Notes: generated from the sequence alone by a model not told the origin. A stretch of DNA of 64,000 nucleotides from Tellurirhabdus bombi (GCF_021484805.1 NZ_CP090557.1:732501-796500); one strand, 5' to 3'; shown: positions 1-9,706, counted from the stretch's first letter. A program made the numbers and translations.

Positions 1-1503
1 CTTGGCCAAATAAGGACTTTCAACGCCTGCGGGAATTAGTTCATACAAAGCCGTTACGGTGTGCCCTGAACCCATTTCACCAGCATCTTTCTGATCATCC
101 TTGAAATCTTCATTACGAAGCATCCGGTTTTCGTAGCCAATGAGCCGATACGCCTTAACGTGAGCCGGATTGAACTCCAATTGCAGCTTTACGTCTTTCG
201 CCACCGTGAAGATGGTTCCACCAAACTCTTTCGCAAAGATTTTCTGGGCTTCCTGCCAGTTATCGATATAGGCGTAGTTGCCGTTTCCTTTATCGGCCAG
301 CGTTTCCAGTTTGTTGTCTTTAAAATTGCCCATGCCAAAACCCAATACACTTAGGTAAATACCTGTTTTGCGTTTTTCCTCCACCAGCCGTTGCAAAGCC
401 GCATCGCTCGATTCACCCACATTAAAATCGCCATCGGTTGCCAGAATAACCCGGTTATTGCCTTCTTTTTGAAACGATTCCAGGGCTGTCTGGTAAGCCA
501 GTTGAATACCCGCGCCACCCGCCGTAGACCCACCCGCCTGCAAATCGTTGATGGCCTCTTTAATCCGCTGGCGCTCGCTGCCAGGCGTCGATGGCAGGAC
601 AAGCCCAGCCGCGCCAGCATACACAACCATAGCCACCCGGTCCTGCGGCCGCAACTGATCAACCAATAGATTCAGCGCCGACTGCACCAGTGGCAACTTG
701 TTTTCGTGCTGCATGGACCCGGACACATCAATCAGAAAAACCAGATTAGCGGCGGGCAATTTCTCCGCAGAAATAGTGCGGGCCTGCAAGCCAATCCGCA
801 GGAGCTGCAAACCCTTGTTCCAGGGCGATTCGGACAACTCAGTATGAATGGCTATCGGATCATTGCCCGTTGGCTGGGGATAGGCATATTCAAAATAATT
901 AATCAGTTCTTCAATGCGAACCGCATCTTTGGGAGGTAGATTTCCCGCGTTGATAAACCGGCGCACATTGCTATAGGAAGCCCGATCAACGTCTGCCGAA
1001 AAAGTCGTGACGGGTTGCTGGCGGGCATCGTGAAATCTGTTTTCGTTAATAGCCGAATAATCCTCCGTGTTAAAACGAGCCCGCGTATAAAGGGGCGAAC
1101 CAGGCACAAAACTAGCTACTGCGCCCGTCAAATCTTTTTTCTGAGAAGTACCATAGTCTACAACCACTACCTCATTGAGCGTTTGTATGTCCGGTGCCAA
1201 CTGCACATCGGCAACTACCTGGCCTTTTTTGACCGGAATCGTTGTTGCTTTGTACCCAATAAAAGTAAATGTCAACATCTGAGGTTCACTCGGTACATTG
1301 CGCAAAACATAGCGTCCCGAGGTATCCGTAACGGCCTGGATGCGTTTATTTTTGACAATAATCTGCACTCCCGGAAGCGGCTGGCTATTCAGTAGATCCG
1401 TGACAGTTCCGGTGATGGTGCGCGTTGTATCTGCCGAACCAGCAGCGCCTTCTTTTTGCTGAAAAAAGAGGCTTAGTAGAAAAAATGAAAATAAAATGTG
1501 CAT
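1..1503 (-). CDS. von Willebrand factor type A protein (YfbK-like), C-terminus beyond the window
   Basis: The gene starts at 1503 and runs off the left edge, leaving 501 codons. A hydrophobic leader (about residues 1-15) suggests export. A carboxypeptidase-regulatory-like beta-sandwich follows at about 28-105. It ends in a SusC/RagA-like signature (NEVVVVDYGTSQKKDLTG, about 110-127), a motif normally found at the N-terminus of TonB-dependent receptors. The von Willebrand A domain has a complete MIDAS start, DVSGSMQ (D259, S261, S263), and the last visible residues (GHTVTALYELIPAG) match the end of the YfbK family domain. The role is unknown; family members are envelope proteins thought to bind metals and protein partners. 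It is divergent from an ECF sigma factor gene 98 bp away. Its neighbour downstream of that sigma gene carries the same receptor signature, which suggests a shared envelope system. The family call is firm; the function is not. Confidence 0.85.
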   Translation of the reverse strand, partial: MHILFSFFLLSLFFQQKEGAAGSADTTRTITGTVTDLLNSQPLPGVQIIVKNKRIQAVTDTSGRYVLRNVPSEPQMLTFTFIGYKATTIPVKKGQVVADVQLAPDIQTLNEVVVVDYGTSQKKDLTGAVASFVPGSPLYTRARFNTEDYSAINENRFHDARQQPVTTFSADVDRASYSNVRRFINAGNLPPKDAVRIEELINYFEYAYPQPTGNDPIAIHTELSESPWNKGLQLLRIGLQARTISAEKLPAANLVFLIDVSGSMQHENKLPLVQSALNLLVDQLRPQDRVAMVVYAGAAGLVLPSTPGSERQRIKEAINDLQAGGSTAGGAGIQLAYQTALESFQKEGNNRVILATDGDFNVGESSDAALQRLVEEKRKTGIYLSVLGFGMGNFKDNKLETLADKGNGNYAYIDNWQEAQKIFAKEFGGTIFTVAKDVKLQLEFNPAHVKAYRLIGYENRMLRNEDFKDDQKDAGEMGSGHTVTALYELIPAGVESPYLAK

Positions 1504-1601
1504 GATTGTATGGAATTAGGATGCCTTTTTTCTCTTAGAGATGCAGATGCATTCGGGATTCCATACGAGCGGTAAAAAAAATTAGTCAGTTACGTAACAG
1601 C

Positions 1602-2183
1602 ATGTTTTTAAAGCGGTTCCAAAAACCAAAGCCTAGCACCGATGCCGACTATGTGTCGGCCTATAAAGCTACGGGCAGTCTGGAATTGCTGGGCGAACTG
1701 TACGAACGCTACATGGAGATGGTATACGCCATTTGTTTTCGTTACCTGCGGGACGAAGAAGAAAGTAAAGATGCCGTTATGGTTTTGTTTGAGCAATTGA
1801 TCAAAGACGTTGAGCAGCACGAGATCCGTAATTTTAAAAGTTGGCTCTACGCAACGACCCGCAATTATTGCCTCATGCAAATCCGGCAACGCAAACTGCT
1901 GGTCAATGGATATGATTTTTCGAGTGAAGAAACGGATGAGCTTCCTTTCGCTTCGCTTTCCGATACCGACGCGCCCGATCTGGAGCAAACCCTAACGCGC
2001 ATGGACGATTGCCTCCAGGCCTTGCCCGCCGAACAGCAGAAAAGTGTCGCTTTATTTTATTTGGATCAGAAAAGCTATGCCGACATTGCTTCCCAGACTG
2101 GCTATGATTTAAAGCAGGTAAAAAGTTATTTACAGAATGGCCGCAGAAACTTAAAAAGATGCATGGAAGGTCGCAATGAGTAA
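1602..2183 (+). CDS. RNA polymerase sigma factor, ECF type (sigma-70 family)
   Basis: A 193-residue protein of normal ECF length that should direct RNA polymerase to a small set of promoters. Sigma region 2 covers about residues 30-100 (YERYMEMVYAICFRYLRDEE, then WLYATTRNYCL). Region 4 covers about 138-190, with a helix-turn-helix around SYADIASQTGYDLKQVKSYL. Its last codons overlap the next gene by 8 bp (ATG at 2176, stop at 2183), so the two are probably translationally coupled. The coupled gene encodes a membrane protein with a cytoplasmic N-terminus, which is the usual place for the cognate anti-sigma factor. The von Willebrand gene is divergent upstream and may be a target. The sequence does not reveal which promoters it recognises. 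Confidence 0.93.
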   Translation: MFLKRFQKPKPSTDADYVSAYKATGSLELLGELYERYMEMVYAICFRYLRDEEESKDAVMVLFEQLIKDVEQHEIRNFKSWLYATTRNYCLMQIRQRKLLVNGYDFSSEETDELPFASLSDTDAPDLEQTLTRMDDCLQALPAEQQKSVALFYLDQKSYADIASQTGYDLKQVKSYLQNGRRNLKRCMEGRNE

Positions 2184-3438
2184 AGAAAACCAACATAACG
2201 ACCAACCGCTTTCAGCCGACGATTTACACCGCTACCGAAGCGGCCAACTCGACGCGGCGGAGCGGCACCGCATTGAGCGTCTGCTACTTAAAGAGCCGCT
2301 GTACGATGAAGCTCTGGAAGGTTTCGAGCTGTTGGAAACGCACCAGAAACCGTTGGCACCCGCCATATCCGATTTGCAGCAGCGGTTGCAACAGCGCGTG
2401 AAGCCGGAAACCAAAGAACGACGCTTGCCAGTAGGCTGGTGGGCCGCTGCCGCTTCGGTTACTGTCTTGCTGGGAGCCTTTTTCTTTTGGTATCTTAGGC
2501 AGGATGCGCCCCAACGCTCGGTTGCCGTGACGCCGCAACGCGAAGCTCCGGCAGTTCCGCAAGCCCCGCCAACCAGTTCACAACCGGTTGAGCGCTTATC
2601 CGCCAAACCCCTTACTCCTGCTTTACCTCGTCAACGAAAAGCGCCCCAAACCCGGCAACCTACCGACGACAAAATTCTAGCAAGCCCACCCACGGAGCGA
2701 GTGGCGGATACCGATGCACCGCAAACAACCGTTTCTGCTGTTGAAGCCCCGCAACGAATTGACACTTTACGGCAATCGTTTTCGATGGCTCAACCTAAGA
2801 TAGCCATGTCCGCCGCTAGGCAGAAACCGTTTGCACCAGCGCCGATGACCGTTAGCGGGCGGGTGATCGATGCGGAAACAAAAGAGCCGTTGCCCGGTGT
2901 AACCATCTCGTTTTTGAAGCAGAAACACGCCGTTGTTTCAGATAGCCTTGGGCGCTTCGAATCGAACAAAAACCTTCGGCTACTGGATTCGGCGATGGTA
3001 TCGTACATTGGATATAAACCCAAGATCGTCTCCTCAAAGGATTTACTGGCTGGTACTATTGCCCTAAAACCTGATCCGCAGGTCTTGAACGAAGTAATCA
3101 TTGTTGGATACGGCACACAAAAAAAAGCGGATATCACAGGATCCGTTGCGAAGGTCTCTCAGAAAGCTCGCCCCGCCACAGGCTTTGCCGAATACGTTCG
3201 ATCTCAGAAAAAAATTCCCTTAGCCGCCACCGAAAACCAAGTCTCAGGCACAGTCAAGCTACGGTTCAAGGTTCGAAAAAATGGTACGCTTACGCAAATT
3301 AGAGTCGTTAAAGGATTGGGTTACGGCTGTGACGAAGAGGCGATTCGGCTCATCCGGGAGTCGCCCCGCTGGCAGCCTGCTATCCGAAAAAATAAACCCA
3401 TCAGCAGCCGTGTAGAATGGGAAATTGCTTTTCCATGA
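2176..3438 (+). CDS. membrane protein: putative anti-sigma N-terminus fused to regulatory beta-sandwich and TonB C-terminal domain
   Basis: A 420-residue protein of unusual composition. Residues 1-85 are hydrophilic and cytoplasmic-like, as in anti-sigma factors. One transmembrane helix follows at 88-107. A Pro/Gln/Ala-rich periplasmic linker spans about 110-220, and a carboxypeptidase-regulatory-like domain spans 224-300. A SusC/RagA-type signature lies at 304-325 (NEVIIVGYGTQKKADITG) and a TonB C-terminal-like domain at 355-420 (GTVKLRFKVRKNGTLTQIRV...). The 8-bp overlap with the sigma gene argues for an anti-sigma role. The TonB-like end suggests contact with an outer membrane receptor, so the protein could pass a signal from the outer membrane to the sigma factor. 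That function is inferred: the N-terminus does not show a clear zinc anti-sigma motif. The domain order is visible in the sequence. Confidence 0.75.
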   Translation: MSKENQHNDQPLSADDLHRYRSGQLDAAERHRIERLLLKEPLYDEALEGFELLETHQKPLAPAISDLQQRLQQRVKPETKERRLPVGWWAAAASVTVLLGAFFFWYLRQDAPQRSVAVTPQREAPAVPQAPPTSSQPVERLSAKPLTPALPRQRKAPQTRQPTDDKILASPPTERVADTDAPQTTVSAVEAPQRIDTLRQSFSMAQPKIAMSAARQKPFAPAPMTVSGRVIDAETKEPLPGVTISFLKQKHAVVSDSLGRFESNKNLRLLDSAMVSYIGYKPKIVSSKDLLAGTIALKPDPQVLNEVIIVGYGTQKKADITGSVAKVSQKARPATGFAEYVRSQKKIPLAATENQVSGTVKLRFKVRKNGTLTQIRVVKGLGYGCDEEAIRLIRESPRWQPAIRKNKPISSRVEWEIAFP

Positions 3439-3602
3439 GTACTTGTACAGGCAAGTAGCAAAGAAAATTTACGTGTTCACTCAGTAATATTATAGCCGCG
3501 TTTTAAGCGAAAAGCGTAGTATTGCGCTCCAAAAAGGCCAAAACAATTACTTAAGGCTTCCGTTTATCAATTTGTTAACCCAACAATTTCTCTAAAAGCA
3601 CT

Positions 3603-4256
3603 ATGAAAAGAGGAGTAATTATGATTGTAGGCTTGCTGTCGCTTACAATTTCATCTGTTTTTGCGCAGCAACGCTGGAGCGCTGGTCCACGGCTCGGCTT
3701 AAATTTATCCACCGCCGTTGGAGCTATTGACAACACAAAATTAGCACCGGGTCTAGCAGTGGGCGGTTTCATCATGTATAGTGATGTTAACCATTTTGGC
3801 GTTTCCGCAGACGTTCTATATTCGCAACGTGGCTTTCGTTTTGACCAGGCCAATCAGCAAGGAACCTACAAATACCGGCAGCGGGTTGACTATCTGGAAG
3901 TACCTGTTTTATTCCGTTATTTCATGAACCGGAGCGGCAACTTCCGCCCGAATTTATTCTTGGGACCAAACCTTGGCCTAATGATAGGTGCTGACCGCAC
4001 TAGCCCCGATGTGAAAAACAAGGAACTCTTCCGCAACGCCGAATTGGGCGCTACGGTTGGGCTTAGCTTTAACTTTCGGGTTAGAAGTGCCCAGCGTTTG
4101 CACATCGATGCACGCTATACACTGGGTTTAACTGACTTTACGTATGATAAGCCAGGATACATCAACTCACCAGACAATATTAACAATGGTACTGTCCGCA
4201 ACTCTACCTTCCAGTTACTGCTGGGTTATGGTTTCGGAGTAGGCCGGAGCTATTAA
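3603..4256 (+). CDS. outer membrane beta-barrel protein, PorT-like
   Basis: A 217-residue exported protein. A signal peptide is clear (MKRGVIMIVGLLSLTISSVFAQ, cut near residue 22). The rest is built of alternating amphipathic strands rich in aromatic residues and glycine (GPRLGLNLSTAVG, SADVLYSQRGFRF, LFLGPNLGLMIG). It ends with a strand-like segment (NSTFQLLLGYGFGVGRSY), typical of small barrel proteins in Bacteroidota. Members of this family are usually annotated PorT or outer membrane beta-barrel; only PorT itself is tied to type IX secretion, so no function is claimed. The gene stands alone, 164 bp after the TonB-like gene, and ends at a strong bidirectional terminator. Confidence 0.8.
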   Translation: MKRGVIMIVGLLSLTISSVFAQQRWSAGPRLGLNLSTAVGAIDNTKLAPGLAVGGFIMYSDVNHFGVSADVLYSQRGFRFDQANQQGTYKYRQRVDYLEVPVLFRYFMNRSGNFRPNLFLGPNLGLMIGADRTSPDVKNKELFRNAELGATVGLSFNFRVRSAQRLHIDARYTLGLTDFTYDKPGYINSPDNINNGTVRNSTFQLLLGYGFGVGRSY

Positions 4257-4266
4257 ATTCTGCAAT

Positions 4267-4312
4267 AAAAAGGAGTTAAGAGGGTATAAATCATCCCTCT
4301 TAACTCCTTTTT
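4267..4312. terminator. bidirectional intrinsic terminator
   Basis: A perfect 18-bp inverted repeat (4267-4284 with 4295-4312, core GGAGTTAAGAGGG) encloses a 10-nt loop. A-tracts and T-tracts flank it on both strands. It lies between the barrel gene and the convergent M28 peptidase gene and can serve both. Confidence 0.9.
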
Positions 4313-5839
4313 TTATTTATACAGTGCTTTAGCCGCTGCTTCGTATTTATCTCCCGCTGACCACTGTGGACGCGTTGAACGGTTGGCAATCAGCCGGGCT
4401 GCGTAGGCATATGCCTGGCTATACTTGAGTAAATACGCAAAATCAACGCTGTCTGGGTTATCCGCCGCCTGGTGGTAATATTTCCCTAGCGCTTCATCAA
4501 ATTGCTTAAATCCAGGAGAAAGATTAGGTGATGGAATACCTTTCACCGCAAAATTGACGTTGTCCGAGCGGTCAAAAAGATTTTGCTCTGGTGCGGGTTC
4601 CGCGAAAACGCCCAAGCCAAACGCTTTAGCCGCCGCTTCGATTTCTGCTTTGGCACCGGTGCGCTCCAGACCCAATACCGAAATAATGGACGTATCGGTA
4701 TAACCTGCTCCGTCCGTATTGAGGTTAAAGACCGTTTTTGCCAGCGGGACAAGCGGATGCTCGGCGTAATAGCGACTTCCTAATAGTCCAAGCTCCTCGC
4801 CGGTCAGCGCCACAACGATCACCGACCGCTTGGGTGGCTGCGCCTTTAATGTTTTAGCTGCTGATAATAAGGCAACTACGCCCATTGCATTGTCGCGAGC
4901 TCCGTTAAAGATGCTATCAGCGGGCGTGTACGCCTGTCCACCCTGCTTGCCCACACCCACATGGTCGAAGTGCGCACTTAGTAGCACGTATTCGGCTTTG
5001 AGTTTGGGATCTGTTCCTTCGATAATCCCAACTACATTCATCGAATTGACCACGTTTTGCGCACGGCCCGATGTCCGAATGGAGACGGTTTTGCCGTTTT
5101 CCCGTAAAGCCGCTAACTGGTTTTTTCCGTTATCCGCCCAGATATGTACCAAAGGTAACGCGGTTCCAGCTCCGTCGGGGGCCAGCGAAAGCTGTTCGCC
5201 ACCCAATCGCCGGCTGATCATCGGCCAGGGATAAGTGGCTCCAATGTATAATTCAACCAGGCCCAAAGCCCCCTTTTCGGCAGCCAGTTTACGCTTCTGC
5301 ATAGAAGCTGCGGTTAGGCCGCTGTTGGTTGTCGCATCGGGCGCACCAATCTGCGCAACAACGATCTTTCCTTTCACATCGCGTCCGTTGTATCCATCAG
5401 CGGCGTCTGTCAGACCGTAGCCTACATAAACGGTTTCGGAGGTTACGTTGGTTGGCTGGCCGTTCATGACCACCATCTGAGTACCCTGCCGAAGGGTATC
5501 GCGACCCACCACCATCGTTCCATTAGCAACCGACTGGCTCCGCAGGAAAGGCACTGGCTGAAAATAATCGGTCTGACCGGGCGCTGGTTTCAAACCCAGC
5601 AACCGAAATTGTTCGGCGATGTACCGAGCCGCTACCAAGTTGCCCGGCTCGCCTGTGCGGCGACCTTGCAATTCATCGGCCGCCAGAAAACGCAGTTGCG
5701 CCTCTAATTCAACCGAAGACAAGCGAGCCTCCGGCAATTTGGCTACTGCCGACGCAGCCGTTGATTGAGCCAGCGAAGGAAGTGCTGCGCTAGATAGCAG
5801 CAGAGTCGCCACGGCGAAGTGTTTGCGTATTGATTTCAT
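4313..5839 (-). CDS. M28 family zinc aminopeptidase, exported
   Basis: A 508-residue secreted metallopeptidase that should release amino acids from peptide N-termini in the periplasm or outside. A signal peptide ends near residue 25 (ALPSLAQS). A PA-type insert appears around residues 120-190 (ETVYVGYGLTDAADGYNGRDVKGKIVV). The catalytic half shows the M28 co-catalytic zinc pattern: SAHFDHVG (His and Asp), GARDNAMG (bridging Asp), TGEELGLLGS (catalytic Glu and ligand Glu), LNTDGAGY (Asp), and a late YHQAADNPDS (His). Length and motif order are normal for the family. It is convergent with the barrel gene, sharing a terminator, and divergent from the thioredoxin-like gene. The exact substrate is unknown. 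Confidence 0.9.
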   Translation of the reverse strand: MKSIRKHFAVATLLLSSAALPSLAQSTAASAVAKLPEARLSSVELEAQLRFLAADELQGRRTGEPGNLVAARYIAEQFRLLGLKPAPGQTDYFQPVPFLRSQSVANGTMVVGRDTLRQGTQMVVMNGQPTNVTSETVYVGYGLTDAADGYNGRDVKGKIVVAQIGAPDATTNSGLTAASMQKRKLAAEKGALGLVELYIGATYPWPMISRRLGGEQLSLAPDGAGTALPLVHIWADNGKNQLAALRENGKTVSIRTSGRAQNVVNSMNVVGIIEGTDPKLKAEYVLLSAHFDHVGVGKQGGQAYTPADSIFNGARDNAMGVVALLSAAKTLKAQPPKRSVIVVALTGEELGLLGSRYYAEHPLVPLAKTVFNLNTDGAGYTDTSIISVLGLERTGAKAEIEAAAKAFGLGVFAEPAPEQNLFDRSDNVNFAVKGIPSPNLSPGFKQFDEALGKYYHQAADNPDSVDFAYLLKYSQAYAYAARLIANRSTRPQWSAGDKYEAAAKALYK

Positions 5840-5968
5840 GTAAAAATTAACGAATCCTGTACAAAGCTGTCAAAAAAGGAGAAAATTACGCAAACTTCCC
5901 TAAAATACCTGCTCTTTACCGTGACCAGCGGCTTAAAATACCATCCTTTAGAAATAACCGCTATCCCT

Positions 5969-6526
5969 ATGAGCAAGACGTTCCATCGAGTTGCAATAAC
6001 CATCTTATTGGTAGCTATCACCTTTTCGGGCTTTCGCCAGCAGGAACCTCCTAAAATCAAGTGGATAACCATTCAGGAGGCTTACACACTCCATAAGAAG
6101 AAGCCTAAAAAATTTGTTATTGACGTTTATACCGACTGGTGCGGCTGGTGCAAAGTCATGGACAGCAAAACATTTACGAATCCTGCCGTTATTGATTACG
6201 TTAACCAGAACTATTATGCGGTGAAGCTGAACGCCGAACAGCGGGAAGACATCCTGCTTGGCGCTGATAAATTTTCGTTTGTCGAACAGGGCAATGGCCG
6301 GGGTTATCACCAGCTCGCCGCCAAGCTTATGAACAACCAGCTTTCGTACCCAACAACGGTGTTTCTGGACGAAAAAATGGGCATGATTCAACCCATTGCT
6401 GGTTACCTAGAAGCCAACGCCTTTCATCAAATCATTACATTTATTGGCGGGAACCACTTCAAAAAAGAGGCTTTTGAGCAATTTAAGGCTACAACGTATG
6501 CCAAAACCTATACGGCAAAATTGTAA
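5969..6526 (+). CDS. thioredoxin-like protein with CGWC active site, exported
   Basis: A 185-residue protein with a thioredoxin fold. The redox motif is CGWC (C58, C61, in DVYTDWCGWCKVMDS), followed by a cis-proline strand at SYPTTVFLDE. An N-terminal hydrophobic helix (about residues 8-20) marks a signal peptide or anchor. An in-frame start exists 48 bases upstream, but ATG 5969 is preferred because it places the signal sequence at the very N-terminus. The CGWC motif and the F/Y-rich flanks resemble the DUF255/SoxW-like branch rather than classical CGPC thioredoxin. The partner proteins are unknown. It is divergent from the M28 gene and 176 bp upstream of the M16 peptidase gene. Confidence 0.85.
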   Translation: MSKTFHRVAITILLVAITFSGFRQQEPPKIKWITIQEAYTLHKKKPKKFVIDVYTDWCGWCKVMDSKTFTNPAVIDYVNQNYYAVKLNAEQREDILLGADKFSFVEQGNGRGYHQLAAKLMNNQLSYPTTVFLDEKMGMIQPIAGYLEANAFHQIITFIGGNHFKKEAFEQFKATTYAKTYTAKL

Positions 6527-6702
6527 ATCGGTCTTTTATCGTACCAAGTCTGAGCCTCATGCCAAAGATTTACTTCGGCGTGAGGCTCTTTTTATGCGCT
6601 TTATTTCTTTCCTGTCAACCCTCATAAAAAAAGTTGATCGATGTGTTAAATGCTACCGGATGCGGTTAAATTAGGGGATACTTTTCTCCCATAACTACAT
6701 CA

Positions 6703-9648
6703 ATGAAACACGTATTGCTTTCGCTGGGCTTTATGTTGATACTGATTCAACCTAATTTAGCCCAGAAGACTCAAAAGCCAACGCAGTGGCAAACAGCTAC
6801 GAGCGGCGGCTACTCCTACCGTTATATTCCCAATGACCCACTGAAAGCCCGTTTTTACACGCTAAAAAATGGTTTGAGCGTTATTCTGAGCGTCAATAAA
6901 AAAGAGCCGCGCATCTTTTCGTTCATGCCTACGCGAGCGGGATCTAACACCGACCCCCGCACGAACACGGGTTTAGCCCACTACCTGGAACACATGCTGT
7001 TCAAGGGAACCGACAAATACGGTAGCCTCGACTGGGCCAAAGAAAAGCCACTTTTGGATCAGATTGATGCGCTGTATGAGCGCTACAACAAAACCACCGA
7101 TACCGTCCAGCGCAAGGCCATTTACCGGGAAATTGACCAGAAATCGGGTGAGGCCGCCAAGTTTGCCATCGCCAATGAATACGACAAGATGATTGCCAAC
7201 ATGGGGGCGCAAAATTCAAATGCGTTCACGAGTTATGAAGTTACGTGTTACCTGGAAGATATTCCTTCCAACGCCCTGGATCGCTACTTAACCCTTCAGG
7301 CAGAGCGTTTCCGCCAGCCGGTTTTACGCATTTTCCACACGGAACTGGAAGCCGTTTACGAAGAGAAAAACCGCAGTCTGGACAATGATCCCTGGAAAGT
7401 AGAAGAAGTACTCATGGCCGCGCTCTTTCCAACGCATAACTACGGCCAGCAGACGACCATTGGGACAGTAGAACACCTTAAAAACCCCTCGCTGGTTGAA
7501 ATTCGGAATTACTTCAATAAGTATTACGTCCCTAACAACATGGCCATCATTATGGCGGGCGACCTGAATCCAGACGAGGTAATCAAAAAAATCGACCAGA
7601 AATTCAGCTACTGGAAGCCAAAAGAAGTGCAGCTTTACAAACCGGTTGCCGAGGCTCCGCTGACCAGCATTCAGGTTCGGGAAGTATTCGGACCAACTCC
7701 CGACAACGTCCGCATTGGCTTCCGTCTACCGGGTGTTCTGGACGTAAAGGCCGCTACCCTGGCTACCCTGGCCGACGAAATTATGTCGAACTCGGCGGCA
7801 GGTTTGATCGACCTTAATTTAAATAAACAGCAGAAAATTCTGGGCGGTGGTTCTACTCTCGAAAAACTAAAGGATTATTCGGTTTGGTCCTTGTCTGGTC
7901 GCCCTAAAAAAGGACAGTCGCTGGAAGAAGTAAAAGACCTGCTTATCGGCCAGGTAGAAAAGCTGAAGAAAGGCGAGTTCGACGAGAAAATGCTGCGTGC
8001 TATCGTCAATAACTACAAGCTGAACGCCATCCGTGAACTAGAGAATAACTACAGCCGGGCTAATCCACTGCTGGATGCCTTTGTCAACAGCAAGGGCGAT
8101 AGCTGGCCGGACTACACCCGCCGCCTCGACGATATGAGTAAAATCACGAAGAAAGAAGTCGTCGATTTTGCCAATCAATGGTTCAAGAATAATTACGTAG
8201 TCGTTTACAAACGCAAAGGCGAAGACAAGAGCATCCAGAAAGTAGAGAAACCCGCCATCACGCCCGTTGCCACCAACACCGATAAGCAATCACCTTTCCT
8301 CAAAAGTGTCAATGATACGGAAATGGCTCCCGTAAAACCGGTTTGGCTGGATTACAAAAAAGATGTTAAGCGGGGTAAAGCGGGCATTTCGGAAGTTCTG
8401 TATGCCAGCAATGTGGAGAACGACATTTTCCGTTTAGGGTATCGCCTGAAGATCGGGAATTATCACAGCAAGTTGCTTGGCCTGGCGACGCAATACCTGG
8501 CGTTCCTGAGCACGGATCAGTTAAGTGCTGAGCAGGTTAGTACCGAGTTCTACAATCTGGCTTGTAGCTACGCCATCCAGCCCGGCAATGAATACACAAC
8601 CATCCGGCTTACGGGCTTGCAGGAGAATTTTGTTCCGGCGGTTAAGCTTCTGGAAAGCCTGCTCCGTACGTGCAAACCCGATGAAAAAGCGCTTGAAGAC
8701 CTCAAAGGACGAATTTTGAAGCAACGTGCTGATGCCAAGCTGAACAAAGGCGCCATCATGCAGGGCCTGATGCAGTATGCGGAATACGGAGCTAAAAATC
8801 CATTCAACAACCAGCTAACCAATGACGAACTTGCCAAAGTGACAGCTACTGAATTAGTTGGCTTCATCCACAGCCTGGTTACGCTGCCGCACCAGATTAT
8901 TTACTACGGACCGCAACCTTTGGCCTCTTTTGAGCAGCAGATTGTTGGATTACACCAGCTTCCGGCTGCTTTTGCCACCCTACCATCCAAGCAGGATTTC
9001 AAGCAGTTGCCGCAGGATGCCAATCAGGTTTTGTTTGCTGATTATGACATGGTCCAGTCGGAGATTTCGTGGGTACGCAACACCAATACCTACGATCCTG
9101 CGCAAGCGCCAGTTGTCGAGTTTTTCAACAACTATTTTGGGGGCGGAATGGCTTCGGTTGTGTTTCAGACGCTGCGCGAATCCAAGGCATTGGCCTATTC
9201 AACGTATGCGTATTACAACACCCCGCCCAAAAAAGGGGAACAATATACGCTCATTGGTTACATCGGAAGCCAGGCGGATAAACTGCCCGAAGCTGTTGCC
9301 GGAATGAATGAATTGCTCAATAGTCTGCCCGATTCACCAATAGCCTTAGAATCAGCGAAGAAGGGAATGAAAAAAGCGTACGAAACAGAGCGCGTTTTGC
9401 AGGATGGCGTCATCTATAGTTTCCTGGATGCAGAAGAAAAAGGCCTTGATTACGACGAACGGCAGAAAATCTATGATGCACTTGATGCCCTCAGCTATAC
9501 CGATTTGAAGAAATTTAGCGAGCAATACCTGGCGAATAAGCCCTACACCTACTGCGTTGTGGCTTCGGAAAAACGGGTAAACCCCACGGATTTAGCTAAA
9601 TACGGCACCGTCAAAAAGCTAACGCTGGAAGAGATTTTCGGCTATTGA
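6703..9648 (+). CDS. M16 family zinc metalloprotease (two-domain pitrilysin type), exported
   Basis: A 981-residue insulinase-type protease. A signal peptide ends near residue 21 (NLAQ). The inverted zinc motif HxxEH is present at residues 93-97 (AHYLEHMLFKG), and the downstream Glu ligand is in ELEAVYEEKNRS. The protein carries the usual tandem halves: an active N-terminal M16 domain, an M16_C domain (FNKYYVPNNMAIIMAGDL) and a catalytically silent second half (about 530-980). An extra helical insert sits between the zinc motif and the Asn-rich NSNAFTSYEVT segment. It probably degrades peptides in the periplasm. The gene is monocistronic and ends at a strong terminator. Confidence 0.92.
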   Translation: MKHVLLSLGFMLILIQPNLAQKTQKPTQWQTATSGGYSYRYIPNDPLKARFYTLKNGLSVILSVNKKEPRIFSFMPTRAGSNTDPRTNTGLAHYLEHMLFKGTDKYGSLDWAKEKPLLDQIDALYERYNKTTDTVQRKAIYREIDQKSGEAAKFAIANEYDKMIANMGAQNSNAFTSYEVTCYLEDIPSNALDRYLTLQAERFRQPVLRIFHTELEAVYEEKNRSLDNDPWKVEEVLMAALFPTHNYGQQTTIGTVEHLKNPSLVEIRNYFNKYYVPNNMAIIMAGDLNPDEVIKKIDQKFSYWKPKEVQLYKPVAEAPLTSIQVREVFGPTPDNVRIGFRLPGVLDVKAATLATLADEIMSNSAAGLIDLNLNKQQKILGGGSTLEKLKDYSVWSLSGRPKKGQSLEEVKDLLIGQVEKLKKGEFDEKMLRAIVNNYKLNAIRELENNYSRANPLLDAFVNSKGDSWPDYTRRLDDMSKITKKEVVDFANQWFKNNYVVVYKRKGEDKSIQKVEKPAITPVATNTDKQSPFLKSVNDTEMAPVKPVWLDYKKDVKRGKAGISEVLYASNVENDIFRLGYRLKIGNYHSKLLGLATQYLAFLSTDQLSAEQVSTEFYNLACSYAIQPGNEYTTIRLTGLQENFVPAVKLLESLLRTCKPDEKALEDLKGRILKQRADAKLNKGAIMQGLMQYAEYGAKNPFNNQLTNDELAKVTATELVGFIHSLVTLPHQIIYYGPQPLASFEQQIVGLHQLPAAFATLPSKQDFKQLPQDANQVLFADYDMVQSEISWVRNTNTYDPAQAPVVEFFNNYFGGGMASVVFQTLRESKALAYSTYAYYNTPPKKGEQYTLIGYIGSQADKLPEAVAGMNELLNSLPDSPIALESAKKGMKKAYETERVLQDGVIYSFLDAEEKGLDYDERQKIYDALDALSYTDLKKFSEQYLANKPYTYCVVASEKRVNPTDLAKYGTVKKLTLEEIFGY

Positions 9649-9676
9649 TGTTGGCTTAGGTTATGAGGTATGACAC

Positions 9677-9706
9677 AAAAAAGGCGCTACGTGTAGCGCC
9701 TTTTTT
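9677..9706. terminator. bidirectional intrinsic terminator
   Basis: Inverted repeat GGCGCTAC/GTAGCGCC, extended by six A and six T residues (9677-9690 with 9693-9706), between the convergent M16 peptidase and desaturase genes. Confidence 0.9.
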
